Origin: Altererythrobacter sp. TH136
Lineage (GTDB): Bacteria; Pseudomonadota; Alphaproteobacteria; Sphingomonadales; Sphingomonadaceae
Length of the DNA: 64,000 nucleotides
Direction of reading: 5' to 3'
Assembly (NCBI RefSeq): GCF_007065885.1
Contig: NZ_CP041409.1
Location: forward strand, 2,031,501 to 2,095,500
Positions 35,816-44,250 of this stretch are shown here, one piece after another; the stretch's first letter is position 1, and every line of letters starts with the position of its first letter. A program made the position numbers and the translations under genes. The notes under the pieces are model-generated. The model was not told where the DNA came from. It saw only the letters and a list, made by a program, of their open reading frames with translations, and made no database searches.

Positions 35816-36708
35816 CAGGCGCGTTTCCTCGCCTTGGGTGCAGCCTCCTTCTTGGCTGCTGGCTTCTTGGCCGGCGTCTTGGCCTTGGCGGCGGGCTTCG
35901 CCGCCTTCTTGCCGCTGTCGCCGCCGCCGACCGAATTCTTCAGCGCCGCCATCAGGTCGATCACGTTGGACCCGCGCGCGGAGGCGGGCTCTTCCACTTC
36001 TTCCAGGATCTTCTTGCCCTTGGCCTTCGCCTTCTTCTCGATCAGCCCGCGCAGGGCGTCGACGTAGCGGTCATGGAACTCGCTCGCATCGAACGGCGCG
36101 CTTTTCTGGTCGATCAGCGATCCCGCCAGTTCCAGCATCTCCTTCGCCGGCTTGGTGGCGGGAATGTCCTTGAAATAATCCTGCGCTTTCCTGACCTCGT
36201 CCTCGTAGCGCAAGGTCTCCAGTACGATCCCCTTGCCGCAGGGTTTCAGGGACACGAGCTGTTCGCGGCCGCGCATCGACAGCTGGCCCAGCGCAGTCTT
36301 CTTGCGGGCGCGCAAGGCTTCGCGCAGCACCACAAAGGCTTCTTCCGCCAGCTCGTCCTGCGGCACGACGTAATACGGCTTTTCGAAATAGAACACGTCG
36401 ATCTCGTTGGTGTCGACGAACTGCACCAGTTCCAGCGTGCGCTTGCTCTCGATCTTGACCGCCTCGATCTCGTCCTCTTCCAGCAAGACGTAATTGCCCT
36501 TGGATACCTCGAAGCCCTTGACGATCTCGTCCCGGTCGACCGGACCGATGCCTTGGACGACCTTTTCGTAATTGATCCGCTTGCCGCTGGGTTCGTGAAT
36601 CTGGTGGAACTGGATCGCCGCGCCGCTCTTGGTGGCGGAATAGATTTCGACGGGAATGGAGACGAGCGCCAGCCTGATCTGACCCGTCCAATATGCGCGT
36701 GCGGCCAT
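35815..36708 (-). CDS. ku: Ku protein (non-homologous end joining)
   Basis: 297 aa. The Ku core spans about residues 5-230: AYWTGQIRLALVSIPVEIYSATKS, FHQIHEPSGKRINYEKVV, KGFEVSKGNYVLLEEDEIEAVKIES and VFYFEKPYYVVPQDELAEEAF. The C-terminal tail (about 255-297) is Lys/Ala rich, as in bacterial Ku proteins that use it for DNA binding and LigD recruitment. It forms a homodimeric ring at double-strand ends. First gene of the ku-mgtC-ligD operon, divergent from a DUF2721 gene. Confidence 0.96.
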   Translation of the reverse strand: MAARAYWTGQIRLALVSIPVEIYSATKSGAAIQFHQIHEPSGKRINYEKVVQGIGPVDRDEIVKGFEVSKGNYVLLEEDEIEAVKIESKRTLELVQFVDTNEIDVFYFEKPYYVVPQDELAEEAFVVLREALRARKKTALGQLSMRGREQLVSLKPCGKGIVLETLRYEDEVRKAQDYFKDIPATKPAKEMLELAGSLIDQKSAPFDASEFHDRYVDALRGLIEKKAKAKGKKILEEVEEPASARGSNVIDLMAALKNSVGGGDSGKKAAKPAAKAKTPAKKPAAKKEAAPKARKRA

Positions 36709-36792
36709 GGTTATCCCCTTGCTGTGCAGGGTCAGCGATTCATCGGCAGATTCGGTTCCAATCGGTGCCCGGGGTACCTATCTGCGGCGGAC

Positions 36793-37233
36793 ATGATCGC
36801 GCAGACCATCCAACTCGCGCTCGCGCCGGTGTTCGTGCTGGTGGCGATCAGCAACATCCTCAACCTGCTGTCCACCCGGCTCAGCCGGGTGGTCGATCGC
36901 AGCCGTGCGCTGCAAGGCCGCCATGCGGAAACCGAGGGCGCCGATCACGACATGGTCGTGCGCGAAATCCGCATGATCGACCGGCGGATCAACCTGATCG
37001 GCCGCTCGATGCGCAGCCTGGTCGTGGGCAGCCTGGCGATCGGACTGACCGTAGCGCTGCTGTTCCTAGAGGAGCTGGCCGGGCTCGATTTGCAGCGCGT
37101 GGCCGCCGGCACCTTTATGGCCTCGATCGGCCTGCTGATGTGGGCGCTGGTGCTGTTCCTGCGCGAAACGCAGACCGCCTCGGCCGCGCTGCGGATCCCC
37201 GCGGAATACCTGGAGCAGGAACGGCCGCTGTAG
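36793..37233 (+). CDS. DUF2721 membrane protein
   Basis: 146 aa. The start IAQTIQLALAPVFVLVAISNILNLLSTRLSRVVDR is the DUF2721 signature: a first helix followed by an amphipathic basic segment. Two more helices follow (SLVVGSLAIGLTVALLFLEELAG and AAGTFMASIGLLMWALVLFL). The family has no known activity. The ATG at 36793 is chosen since the long open frame upstream is antisense to ku. Confidence 0.85.
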   Translation: MIAQTIQLALAPVFVLVAISNILNLLSTRLSRVVDRSRALQGRHAETEGADHDMVVREIRMIDRRINLIGRSMRSLVVGSLAIGLTVALLFLEELAGLDLQRVAAGTFMASIGLLMWALVLFLRETQTASAALRIPAEYLEQERPL

Positions 37234-37257
37234 GGGTGTCTCCCGCAGGGGGAGCGG

Positions 37258-37566
37258 TTACGCGTCCTTCGGCGGGGCGACCAGCTTCTTGCCCTGCGAC
37301 TGAATCGCGCTGGCGATCATCGGCTCGACGAACGACAGCGCCGCCGGCAGCGGCACTTCGAACACCAGTTGCCCCGGTTCCAGATCGACGTGCGCATGCA
37401 GCGTCTGGCCCATCGCCATGATGTCCATCGTCATCCGGTTCTCGCTCGGCCACATGGTCCGCACCGTCCCGCCGCCGGGAATGCTGTCGGCGATCTTGTG
37501 GCTTTTCGACTTGAGCCGATCGCGCACCACGTCGTTTTCAAGCGTATGCGGAATGGCGACGCGCAT
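37258..37566 (-). CDS. Polyhydroxyalkanoic acid system family protein (PHA_gran_rgn)
   Basis: 102 aa. It matches the short beta-strand-rich family annotated from PHA granule loci: PHTLENDVVRDRLKSKSHKIAD, MDIMAMGQTLHAHVDLEPGQLVFEVPLP and IQSQGKKLV. Related proteins may bind hydrophobic ligands or granules. It overlaps the xpaC-like gene by 1 bp and so is the third member of a telA operon, an unexpected partner. No PHA synthase is near. Confidence 0.75.
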   Translation of the reverse strand: MRVAIPHTLENDVVRDRLKSKSHKIADSIPGGGTVRTMWPSENRMTMDIMAMGQTLHAHVDLEPGQLVFEVPLPAALSFVEPMIASAIQSQGKKLVAPPKDA

Positions 37567-38348
37567 CAGGCGGGGTCCTTGGCTGGGGAGATCGGGGGAG
37601 CGGGCAGAGCGACGTCGCCCTCGCCGTACTTGTAATCGAGGTAGCGGGTCTTGATCGCCAGATCATCGAGCGATCCTTCGGCGAGCTGCCGGGTCACCCG
37701 GTCGATCTCGTCGCTGATCTTGCTGAGGCCCCCGGCGAGCTGGTCGTCCGGGGTGGCGCCGGCGCGCTGTTCGGTCCGCAGGTGCTGCGGGATGCGGCGA
37801 TAGCTGTCGACCACTTCGGGCAGGGTTTCGCCCACCAGGGTGCGGACCTCGTGCGCGGCGGGGTGAGCAGGGTCGATGCCGCCGAGCTGCAGGCCCAGCG
37901 CATCGAGCTGGACGCCGATTTTGCCCACCATTTCGGCGGCCGGGGCGGGCAGGGCGGGGCGCTGCGCTTCCAGCCACAGTTCGGTGCGGCCGACCAGTTG
38001 CTGCGCATCGGTCGCGCGGGCAAGGTCGGCGCGCTGGGGCACCTTCATCCGGGGGAACCTGGTCAGCACCACCAGCGCCACCACGCTGGCCACGATCAGC
38101 GCCATGACCCCCATGAAGCCGATGCCGCCCACGATCGTCCCGAACACGCCGCTGGCGATCCACAGCGCGAACAGCGCGATGAGGATGTTGCGGATTTTCT
38201 TGCCGAGATGGCGACTTTTCATCCGCTTGGATTCGCGCCCGATGGATGCCTGCGCGGCGCGCCGGTGACGCCCGCCGGCGCGGTTGTCGTCACGCACCCG
38301 GCGTGCTTCGGCCAGCGCTCGATCGGTATCGCGGGTTAGGTTGGCCAA
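37566..38348 (-). CDS. XpaC-like membrane protein (partner of TelA)
   Basis: 260 aa. A basic N-terminal segment (about 1-45) is followed by two adjacent helices (IRNILIALFALWIASGVFGTIVGG and FMGVMALIVASVVALVVLT), then a helical domain about 110-240 (TLPEVVDSYRRIPQHLRTEQ and LDDLAIKTRYLDYKYGE). The layout and position next to telA match the Bacillus xpaC-yaaN pair. AAGGA lies 8 nt before the TTG at 38348, supporting this start; the alternative ATG at 38222 would drop the basic segment. Function unknown. Confidence 0.7.
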   Translation of the reverse strand: MANLTRDTDRALAEARRVRDDNRAGGRHRRAAQASIGRESKRMKSRHLGKKIRNILIALFALWIASGVFGTIVGGIGFMGVMALIVASVVALVVLTRFPRMKVPQRADLARATDAQQLVGRTELWLEAQRPALPAPAAEMVGKIGVQLDALGLQLGGIDPAHPAAHEVRTLVGETLPEVVDSYRRIPQHLRTEQRAGATPDDQLAGGLSKISDEIDRVTRQLAEGSLDDLAIKTRYLDYKYGEGDVALPAPPISPAKDPA

Positions 38349-38361
38349 GCGGCTATTCCTT

Positions 38362-39570
38362 TTAGCTCTCGACGCTCAGCAGCTTGGATTCGGTCATCTG
38401 CGCGGCGGCCTTGGCCTGCCCTTCGGCGCGGGCGATGTAGCCCTTCGACCGTTCGACCTCGCCTGACAGCGTGGTCACCGTCTGCTTCATCGAATCCAGC
38501 GCCCGCAGCTTGAACGCGTCCACCTCGTCCATCGTGTCGTAGATGTTCTGGAACGCGCGCTGCAGCGTTTCCAGCGGGATCGTGCTGGCGGCGGCCTGTT
38601 CGTGGATCTTGCCGGTCTGCTCGCGCAGCAGCTTCGATGTGCTGTCGATGATGTTGGCAGTGGTGGAATTGAGCGCGGTGATCTGGTTGAGCACCAGCCG
38701 CTGGTTGGTCATCGCCTCGGCCACGGTGACGGCGGTGCGCAACGCGCCTACGGTGGTGGTGCTGGCGCGGTCGACGCCCTTCACCAGCTCGACGTTGTTC
38801 TTCTTGACCAGGTCCAGGCTCAGGTACCCCTGCACACTGACCGCCATCTGGGTCAGGAGGTCCTGGGTGCGCTGGCGGACATAGAACAGCGCGGTTTCGC
38901 GGATCGCCCGCGCCTTGGCGGGATCGGTCGCGTCGAGTTCGTTGGCCTTGTCCTCCAGCTTCTCGTCGAGCGTCTTGGAAATGTGGATCATCTGTTCCAG
39001 ATTGCCCATCGCCTCCCACAGCTTCTGCCGCTCGACGTCGATCGCGGCATTGTCCATCAGCAGCTCGTCCTTGCCGCTGGCCAGGTTGCCCAGGATCGAC
39101 TGGATGTGAGTCTGCGCGGACTGGTAGCTTCGGAAATAATTGGTCAGCTTGTTCCCGAACGGGATGATTCCCAGGATCTTGCGTGTCCCGCTTTTCGCCC
39201 CGCGCCGGCCGGGATCGAGATCCTCCACCACCCGCCGCAGTTCAGCGAGGTTCGCGCCGACGCCCTCATCCTTGTCCATTGCCCGGACCGGCCGGTCGAG
39301 GAACCGGTTGGAATGCCCGGCGGCCGCCATGATCTCCTTGCGGCCCATGTTGGTGATCTGGTCGACCTTGCGCCCGAATTCCGGGGAATTGGCATCTTGC
39401 GCCACGAGGTCGGCGACGAACGCGTCGGCCTTTTCCTCCAGCTTGGATTTCTTGTCGTCGCCCACCGGCACCAGACCGGCAGCCTTTTCAGCCGAAACAA
39501 CCGGCACCGGATCGGGCGGGGTCAGTTCGAATTCGGTCGCGGTGGCGGTCTTGGTCTGGGTTTCGGCCAT
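38362..39570 (-). CDS. telA: Toxic anion resistance protein TelA
   Basis: 402 aa, no membrane segments. TelA/YaaN landmarks include KVDQITNMGRKEIMAAAGHSNRFLDRPVRAM, LVKKNNVELVKGVDRASTTTVGALRTAVTVAEA and NQRLVLNQITALNSTTANIIDSTSKLLREQ; it is predicted almost all helical. TelA homologues are linked to tellurite and cell-wall-antibiotic tolerance, without known mechanism. First gene of a telA-xpaC-PHA domain operon. Confidence 0.92.
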   Translation of the reverse strand: MAETQTKTATATEFELTPPDPVPVVSAEKAAGLVPVGDDKKSKLEEKADAFVADLVAQDANSPEFGRKVDQITNMGRKEIMAAAGHSNRFLDRPVRAMDKDEGVGANLAELRRVVEDLDPGRRGAKSGTRKILGIIPFGNKLTNYFRSYQSAQTHIQSILGNLASGKDELLMDNAAIDVERQKLWEAMGNLEQMIHISKTLDEKLEDKANELDATDPAKARAIRETALFYVRQRTQDLLTQMAVSVQGYLSLDLVKKNNVELVKGVDRASTTTVGALRTAVTVAEAMTNQRLVLNQITALNSTTANIIDSTSKLLREQTGKIHEQAAASTIPLETLQRAFQNIYDTMDEVDAFKLRALDSMKQTVTTLSGEVERSKGYIARAEGQAKAAAQMTESKLLSVES

Positions 39571-39672
39571 GGGTCCTCTCGGCACGCTGTGTTAGCTACA
39601 TAAAACAGGTAGCGCGTGTTTCAAGCCCGTCTAGCACGCCAGACGCGAGGTTGAACCTTTTGTGCGTGGACT

Positions 39673-41412
39673 TCAGGCGGCTTCGAGCAGCTTGATCGGC
39701 TCGATTTCGCCCGACAGGTACAGCCGCTTGGCCTTGGCGCGGGACAGCTTACCTGAACTGGTGCGCGGCAGGGTGCGCGGCGGAACCAGTTCAACCACGC
39801 AGTTCATGCCGGTGATGGAACGCACCTTGTCGCGGATCTGGTCGTGCAACCTAACCCGTTCCTCAGGGTCCGACACCCGGCAATGGACCAGCACCGCGGG
39901 CACCTCCTCACCGTTCTCCGATTCGACCGAGAAAGCCGCGATATCGCCGTGGTTGAAGCCGGGAAGCTGCTCCACCGCCCACTCGATGTCCTGCGGCCAG
40001 TGGTTCTTGCCGTTGATGATGATCATGTCCTTCGCCCGCCCGACGATGAACAGATAACCGTCCGCCATGTAACCCATGTCCCCGGTGTCGAGCCATCCGC
40101 CTACCAGGCAGTCGTTGGTCGCTTCCTCGTTGCGGAAGTACGAGTGCATCACGCTTTCGCCCCGGCACCACACCTTGCCGATCTGGTGGTCGCCCTTGAC
40201 CCGGTCCTGCTCGCCGCGGATTTCGACTTCCATTCCCGGAAGCGGCTTGCCGCAGTTCACGATCGCCCGGTAGCGCGCAGGGCGGCTGAGATCGCGCGGG
40301 GCGCCTGACAGCGCTTCCTCCTCAACCAGTTCGACCCGGATGCCTTCGCCCGGAGGCATGACGGTGACCGCCAGCGTCGCCTCGGCCAAGCCATAGCTCG
40401 GCGTAAACGCGCTTGCCTTGAACCCGGCCTGCGCGAACGCGTTGACGAAGCTCTGCATCACGTCGGGCCGGATCATGTCCGCCCCGTTGCCTGCGGTCCG
40501 CCAACGCGATAGGTCGAACCGTTCGGCGACCTGGCTCTGGCTGGAAATACGCCGCGCGCAGATGTCGTACCCGAACGTGGGGGAATAGCTCAGCGTGTTG
40601 CCGGGATTGCGGCTGATGAGATCGAGCCAGGCGAGGGGCCGCCGCGCGAAGTGCTCGGTCTTGAGGTAGTCGCAGCTTACCTGATTGGCGATCGGTGACA
40701 GGAAGCAACCGACCAGGCCCATGTCGTGATACCACGGCAACCAGCTTACCACCCGGTCGTTCGTGCCCAGATCCACCCCGGTGGCGTGACCGCACAGGTT
40801 ATGCAGCAGCGCGCGGTGAGTGACCGCAACGCCAGTCGGGAAACGGGTCGATCCGCTGGAATATTGGAGATAGCAGATGTCGTCCGGCTGCGCCTCGGGA
40901 AGAGCGCAATCCGGCGCATCGGCCCGCGCGAAATCCTCCCAGCTTACACCCTTGCAGCCCTGCCGATCGGCCGCGGCCTGCGCCATCTCACCGATCTCTG
41001 CGGGGAAGAACAGGATCGCCGGATCGGCGCTTTCAAGCTGCACCGCCAGCTGCTCGATATAGCCTTCCTTGCCGCCAAACGTCGTCGGCAGCGGCAAGGG
41101 CACGGGCCAGGCACCTGCATAGATACACCCGCAGAACAGCGCGGCGAATTCGGGGCTGGTCTCCGCGATCAGGGCGATGCGATCGTCCTTGCCAATGCCG
41201 GCGGCGACCAGACGCCGGGCCATCGCGAGGCCATCGTCGCGCATCTCGCGAAACGAGTAGGGACGTTCAAGGTCCCCGCGCATGTCGTGAAAATTCAGCC
41301 CCTTGGCGCTGCGCGCCGCGTAATCGATCGCCTCCGCGAAACTCGCAAAGTCGGCCCGCCGGCGGGGCAGGGGACAGTCGTTCGGCGTTTGCATCTGCTT
41401 TGTATCTGTCAT
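39673..41412 (-). CDS. Fatty acyl-AMP ligase (FAAL-type AMP-binding enzyme)
   Basis: 579 aa. The adenylation P-loop is CYLQYSSGSTRFPTGVAVTH, and the FAAL-like blocks WLPWYHDMGLVGCFLSPI, SPTFGYDICARR, YGLAEATLAVT, WLDTGDMGYMADGYLFIVGRAKDMIIINGKNHWPQDIE and LPRTSSGKLSRAKAK (catalytic Lys) follow. FAALs activate fatty acids as acyl-adenylates for transfer to acyl carrier proteins rather than to CoA. No carrier protein, PKS or NRPS gene lies beside it, so its acceptor is unknown. The ATG at 41412 matches a typical N-terminus. Confidence 0.88.
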   Translation of the reverse strand: MTDTKQMQTPNDCPLPRRRADFASFAEAIDYAARSAKGLNFHDMRGDLERPYSFREMRDDGLAMARRLVAAGIGKDDRIALIAETSPEFAALFCGCIYAGAWPVPLPLPTTFGGKEGYIEQLAVQLESADPAILFFPAEIGEMAQAAADRQGCKGVSWEDFARADAPDCALPEAQPDDICYLQYSSGSTRFPTGVAVTHRALLHNLCGHATGVDLGTNDRVVSWLPWYHDMGLVGCFLSPIANQVSCDYLKTEHFARRPLAWLDLISRNPGNTLSYSPTFGYDICARRISSQSQVAERFDLSRWRTAGNGADMIRPDVMQSFVNAFAQAGFKASAFTPSYGLAEATLAVTVMPPGEGIRVELVEEEALSGAPRDLSRPARYRAIVNCGKPLPGMEVEIRGEQDRVKGDHQIGKVWCRGESVMHSYFRNEEATNDCLVGGWLDTGDMGYMADGYLFIVGRAKDMIIINGKNHWPQDIEWAVEQLPGFNHGDIAAFSVESENGEEVPAVLVHCRVSDPEERVRLHDQIRDKVRSITGMNCVVELVPPRTLPRTSSGKLSRAKAKRLYLSGEIEPIKLLEAA

Positions 41413-41545
41413 GTCTGGTGAGAAACCCGTCGTCAGCGCACAGTCCCGGCGCTTATCGCCCGCGGTTCGAGCCGGTGCGCGTCCCAACCCCCGTATGGTT
41501 CATATTTCCCAATCGTGATACAGTGTGGCACGAATATGGCGAGCC

Positions 41546-42100
41546 ATGCCAGATGACCGCTCCCGTCGCCCTCGCAAGCCCCGTCCGCTCGACTCCGCGC
41601 GGCTGGAGGAACTGGCGCTGGCGTATGTCGCGCGGTTCGCCACCAGCGAGGCGAAGCTCGAGGCCTACCTCGTGCGCAAGATCCGGGAGCGGGGCTGGGA
41701 CGGCGAACGATCCGCCGACCCGTCGGCCATAGCCCGGCGGTTCGTCGATCTGGGTTATCTGGACGACGAGGCTTACGCCCGCACCAAGAGCGGCGGCCTG
41801 CTGCGCCGGGGATACGGCCCGCGCCGGGTCGCCCAGGCGTTGAACGCGGACGGGATCGCGGCGGAAGTGCGCGACGAAATCCGGGCTGACAAGGGCGAGG
41901 AACGCCGCGCCGCGATCGCGCTTGCCGCCCGCCGCAGGCTGGGGCCGTGGGGCCCGCCGTCCGACCGTGACCTGCGCCAGAAACAACTCGCCGCGATGCT
42001 GCGCGCGGGGCATGGCTTTGACGCGGCGCGCGCGGTAATCGAAGCGCCAAGTATCGCCGCGGCCGAGCAGTGGGCTGCAGAGCCCGAGGAAACCCCATGA
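41546..42100 (+). CDS. recX: RecX family protein
   Basis: 184 aa, Arg-rich and helical in three tandem repeats typical of RecX: LEELALAYVARFATSEAKLEAYLVRKIRERGW, RRFVDLGYLDDEAYARTKSGGLLRRGYGPRRVAQAL, and LRQKQLAAMLRAGHGFDAARAVI. RecX binds RecA filaments and modulates recombination. An in-frame GTG at 41525 is possible; the ATG at 41546 is preferred. recA is not in the window. The DUF192 gene overlaps its stop by 4 bp. Confidence 0.85.
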   Translation: MPDDRSRRPRKPRPLDSARLEELALAYVARFATSEAKLEAYLVRKIRERGWDGERSADPSAIARRFVDLGYLDDEAYARTKSGGLLRRGYGPRRVAQALNADGIAAEVRDEIRADKGEERRAAIALAARRRLGPWGPPSDRDLRQKQLAAMLRAGHGFDAARAVIEAPSIAAAEQWAAEPEETP

Positions 42101-42576
42101 AACGCATGATCGCCGCAGCCGCCGTAGCAGCGCTCGCTGCCTGTTCACCCCAGCCTGCGACACAGGCGGGTTCGGCGCCGACCGTCGCCTCAGCCCACCC
42201 GGTGTCGGGCTTGCCGGTCGTTCCGCTGACGGTGGCCACCCCCCAGGGGAGCCACACGTTTCAGGTCGAAGTTGCTCGCAGCGCTGAAGAGCAGGCCCAG
42301 GGGCTGATGTTCCGCACCAAGCTTGGGCCTGATGAAGGGATGATCTTTCCTCGCCAGCCGAACGATGTGCCCAGCTTCTGGATGAAGAACACGCCGCTGC
42401 CCCTCGACATCATCTTCATCGGTCCGGACAGGCGGGTGCTGAACATCGCCGCCCGCACCACGCCGTATTCGCTGGCTTCGGTGGGGGCGGTCGGTCTGTC
42501 GAGCGCCGTGCTGGAAATCCCCGGTGGCCGCGCCGCCGAACTCGGCATCGGGCCGGGGGCACGGGTCTCGTGGTAG
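42097..42576 (+). CDS. DUF192 family lipoprotein
   Basis: 159 aa. The N-terminus MKRMIAAAAVAALAACSPQ ends in a lipobox (LAAC). The mature part is DUF192: FQVEVARSAEEQAQGLMFRTKLGPDEGMIFP, then FWMKNTPLPLDIIFIGPDRRVLNI and AVLEIPGGRAAELGIGPG. The family is small, secreted and without known activity. Overlap of ATGA with recX indicates coupling. Spacing to the NDUFA12 gene is 40 bp. Confidence 0.88.
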   Translation: MKRMIAAAAVAALAACSPQPATQAGSAPTVASAHPVSGLPVVPLTVATPQGSHTFQVEVARSAEEQAQGLMFRTKLGPDEGMIFPRQPNDVPSFWMKNTPLPLDIIFIGPDRRVLNIAARTTPYSLASVGAVGLSSAVLEIPGGRAAELGIGPGARVSW

Positions 42577-42616
42577 CGCTTGGCGCTGGTGCGCGAATCG
42601 GCTAACCGCGCCGGCC

Positions 42617-43030
42617 ATGGGTTTCTTTTCCAAAATCTTCACCTGGTGGAACGGTGCGACCATCGGCACCTCGCTGTTCAGCGCCCTCAATGGCGAGGAG
42701 GTCGGCAGCGATCTGGCCGGCAACCGGTATTTCCGCGCCAAGAAGCGGGTGAAACCGGGCCAGCCGTTCGCGGGTAGCGAGCGGCGCTGGGTGATCTACT
42801 CGGGCGCGAACGATTCCAGCAACGTGCCGCCCGAATGGCACGGTTGGCTGCACGGACAATTCGACGGCGTGCCCGAAAGCCGCCTGCCGCCCGCGCGCAT
42901 CTGGGAGGCCGAACACTCTCCCAACGCGACCGGCACACTCCAGGCATATCGTCCGCAAGGGGCGCTGGAGCGGGGTGGGCGGCGCGCGGCGGCGACCGGT
43001 GACTACGAAGCGTGGAACCCGGAAGCCTGA
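42617..43030 (+). CDS. NDUFA12-family protein (complex I accessory subunit)
   Basis: 137 aa. Starts MGFFSKIFTWWNGATIGTSLFSALNGEEVGSDLAGNRYF; then RRWVIYSGANDSSNVPPEWHGWLHG and a final Pro/Tyr-rich tail. These are the conserved blocks of NDUFA12/B17.2 subunits, part of the small supernumerary set of alphaproteobacterial complex I. Its position before DUF2155 and aat is conserved in many alphaproteobacteria. The ATG at 42617 is the family N-terminus. Confidence 0.9.
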   Translation: MGFFSKIFTWWNGATIGTSLFSALNGEEVGSDLAGNRYFRAKKRVKPGQPFAGSERRWVIYSGANDSSNVPPEWHGWLHGQFDGVPESRLPPARIWEAEHSPNATGTLQAYRPQGALERGGRRAAATGDYEAWNPEA

Positions 43031-43032
43031 CG

Positions 43033-43605
43033 ATGTCGCTCAAGGTCGCTCTGATGGCACCGGCGCTCATCGCGCTGGGCGCCTGTTCGAAAGGTCCGCC
43101 GGCGCCGCGCCCCGTCGAAACCGATATTCCGGAAGATCTGCGCAGCACGCAATCCGTTCGGCCGGTCGATGCCGGAGAGGGCAGCCCGATGAAGGACCGC
43201 GTCGCGGTGATCGGGGTGCTGAACAAGCGGAACAACCTGTCGCGCGATTTCACCATGAAGCCTGGCGAAGCGCAGCGGTGGGATAACGTCATCGTCCGCC
43301 TGGCCGCTTGTGAGCGAACGGCGCCGTGGGAGTTTCCCAAGCAGACAGGCGCCTTCGCCCAGGTTTTCGTCCGCGGAGCCGGGGACAACGATACCTGGAA
43401 GAAGCAGTTTTCAGGCTGGCTGTTCAAGGAATCGCCCAGCCTGAACGTGGTCGAGCACCCGATCTACGACGTCTGGGTCAAGGACTGTAAGATGAGCTTT
43501 CCGGGCGACGAGCCTCGACCGGCGGCCGCTTCGTCGAGTGCACCGAACGCTGCCGGGAGCGAAGCAGCGCCGACACCCGCCGCGTCTTCGAGCAACGCTA
43601 CATAA
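43033..43605 (+). CDS. DUF2155 lipoprotein
   Basis: 190 aa. MSLKVALMAPALIALGACSKG is a lipoprotein signal. The DUF2155 core runs to about residue 160: RVAVIGVLNKRNNLSRDFTMKPGEAQRWDNVIVRLAACERTAPW and FSGWLFKESPSLNVVEHPIYDVWVKDC. The Ala/Ser/Pro tail after residue 160 (PAAASSSAPNAAGSEAAPTP) is low complexity and lies antisense over the end of aat (142 bp). Function unknown; possible link to the neighbouring complex I subunit by position only. Confidence 0.85.
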   Translation: MSLKVALMAPALIALGACSKGPPAPRPVETDIPEDLRSTQSVRPVDAGEGSPMKDRVAVIGVLNKRNNLSRDFTMKPGEAQRWDNVIVRLAACERTAPWEFPKQTGAFAQVFVRGAGDNDTWKKQFSGWLFKESPSLNVVEHPIYDVWVKDCKMSFPGDEPRPAAASSSAPNAAGSEAAPTPAASSSNAT

Positions 43606-44177
43606 CGAGGTTGCGGGATTTCTACCGCGCCGAGCGAGCCCAGATGCTCGGTCATGAACTGGCAGTCCAGCAGGACTGATCCCCCCCGCTTCAGCAATCC
43701 GACCAGCCAGGCGAGCGCGACCTTGCTTGCATCGTCGGCGCGGCTGAACATCGATTCGCCGCAGAAAACCCCGCCAAACTGCACGCCGTAAAGGCCTCCG
43801 ACGAGTTCGGGCGCTTCATCACCGGCCCGCCAGCATTCGATCGAATGCGCATGGCCCTCATCGTGAAGGGCGCGGTAACTCGCCATGATGCGCGCGCTGA
43901 TCCAGCTGTCCGGATGGTCGATCCGCGGGCGAGCGCATTCTTCGATCACCCGGTCGAACGCGGCGTTGCAGGTGACCTGGAAGTGGTCCTTGCGGATCTT
44001 CTTGGCCAGCGACCGCGAGACGTGCAGCCCGTCCAGCGGCAGGATCGCGCGCATCTTGGGCTCGACCCAGAATACTTCCGGATCATCGCGCCCATCGGAC
44101 ATGGGAAAGATGCCGTTACGGTAAGCGAGCAGGAGCAGATCGCTGGGAATGACCGGCGGAGAAGCGGGGGCGTGCAT
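43464..44177 (-). CDS. aat: Leucyl/phenylalanyl-tRNA-protein transferase
   Basis: 237 aa. Family segments are LLLAYRNGIFPMSD (usual GYFPM region), VFWVEPKMRAILPLDGLHVSRSL, GGLYGVQFGGVFCGESMFSR, ASKVALAWLVGLLKRGGSVLLDCQF and a C-terminal QSLTQTS. It adds Leu or Phe to proteins with N-terminal Lys or Arg for ClpS/ClpAP degradation. The C-terminal tail matches other alphaproteobacterial Aat proteins, so the overlap with the DUF2155 gene is genuine on this side. Confidence 0.93.
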   Translation of the reverse strand: MHAPASPPVIPSDLLLLAYRNGIFPMSDGRDDPEVFWVEPKMRAILPLDGLHVSRSLAKKIRKDHFQVTCNAAFDRVIEECARPRIDHPDSWISARIMASYRALHDEGHAHSIECWRAGDEAPELVGGLYGVQFGGVFCGESMFSRADDASKVALAWLVGLLKRGGSVLLDCQFMTEHLGSLGAVEIPQPRYVALLEDAAGVGAASLPAAFGALDEAAAGRGSSPGKLILQSLTQTS

Positions 44178-44250
44178 TGCGCCAATCCTAGCAAGGTTTG
44201 GCCGCTTGCGATGCAACGCATTTGCACCTACAGCGCGCGCTCTCCAGCGC

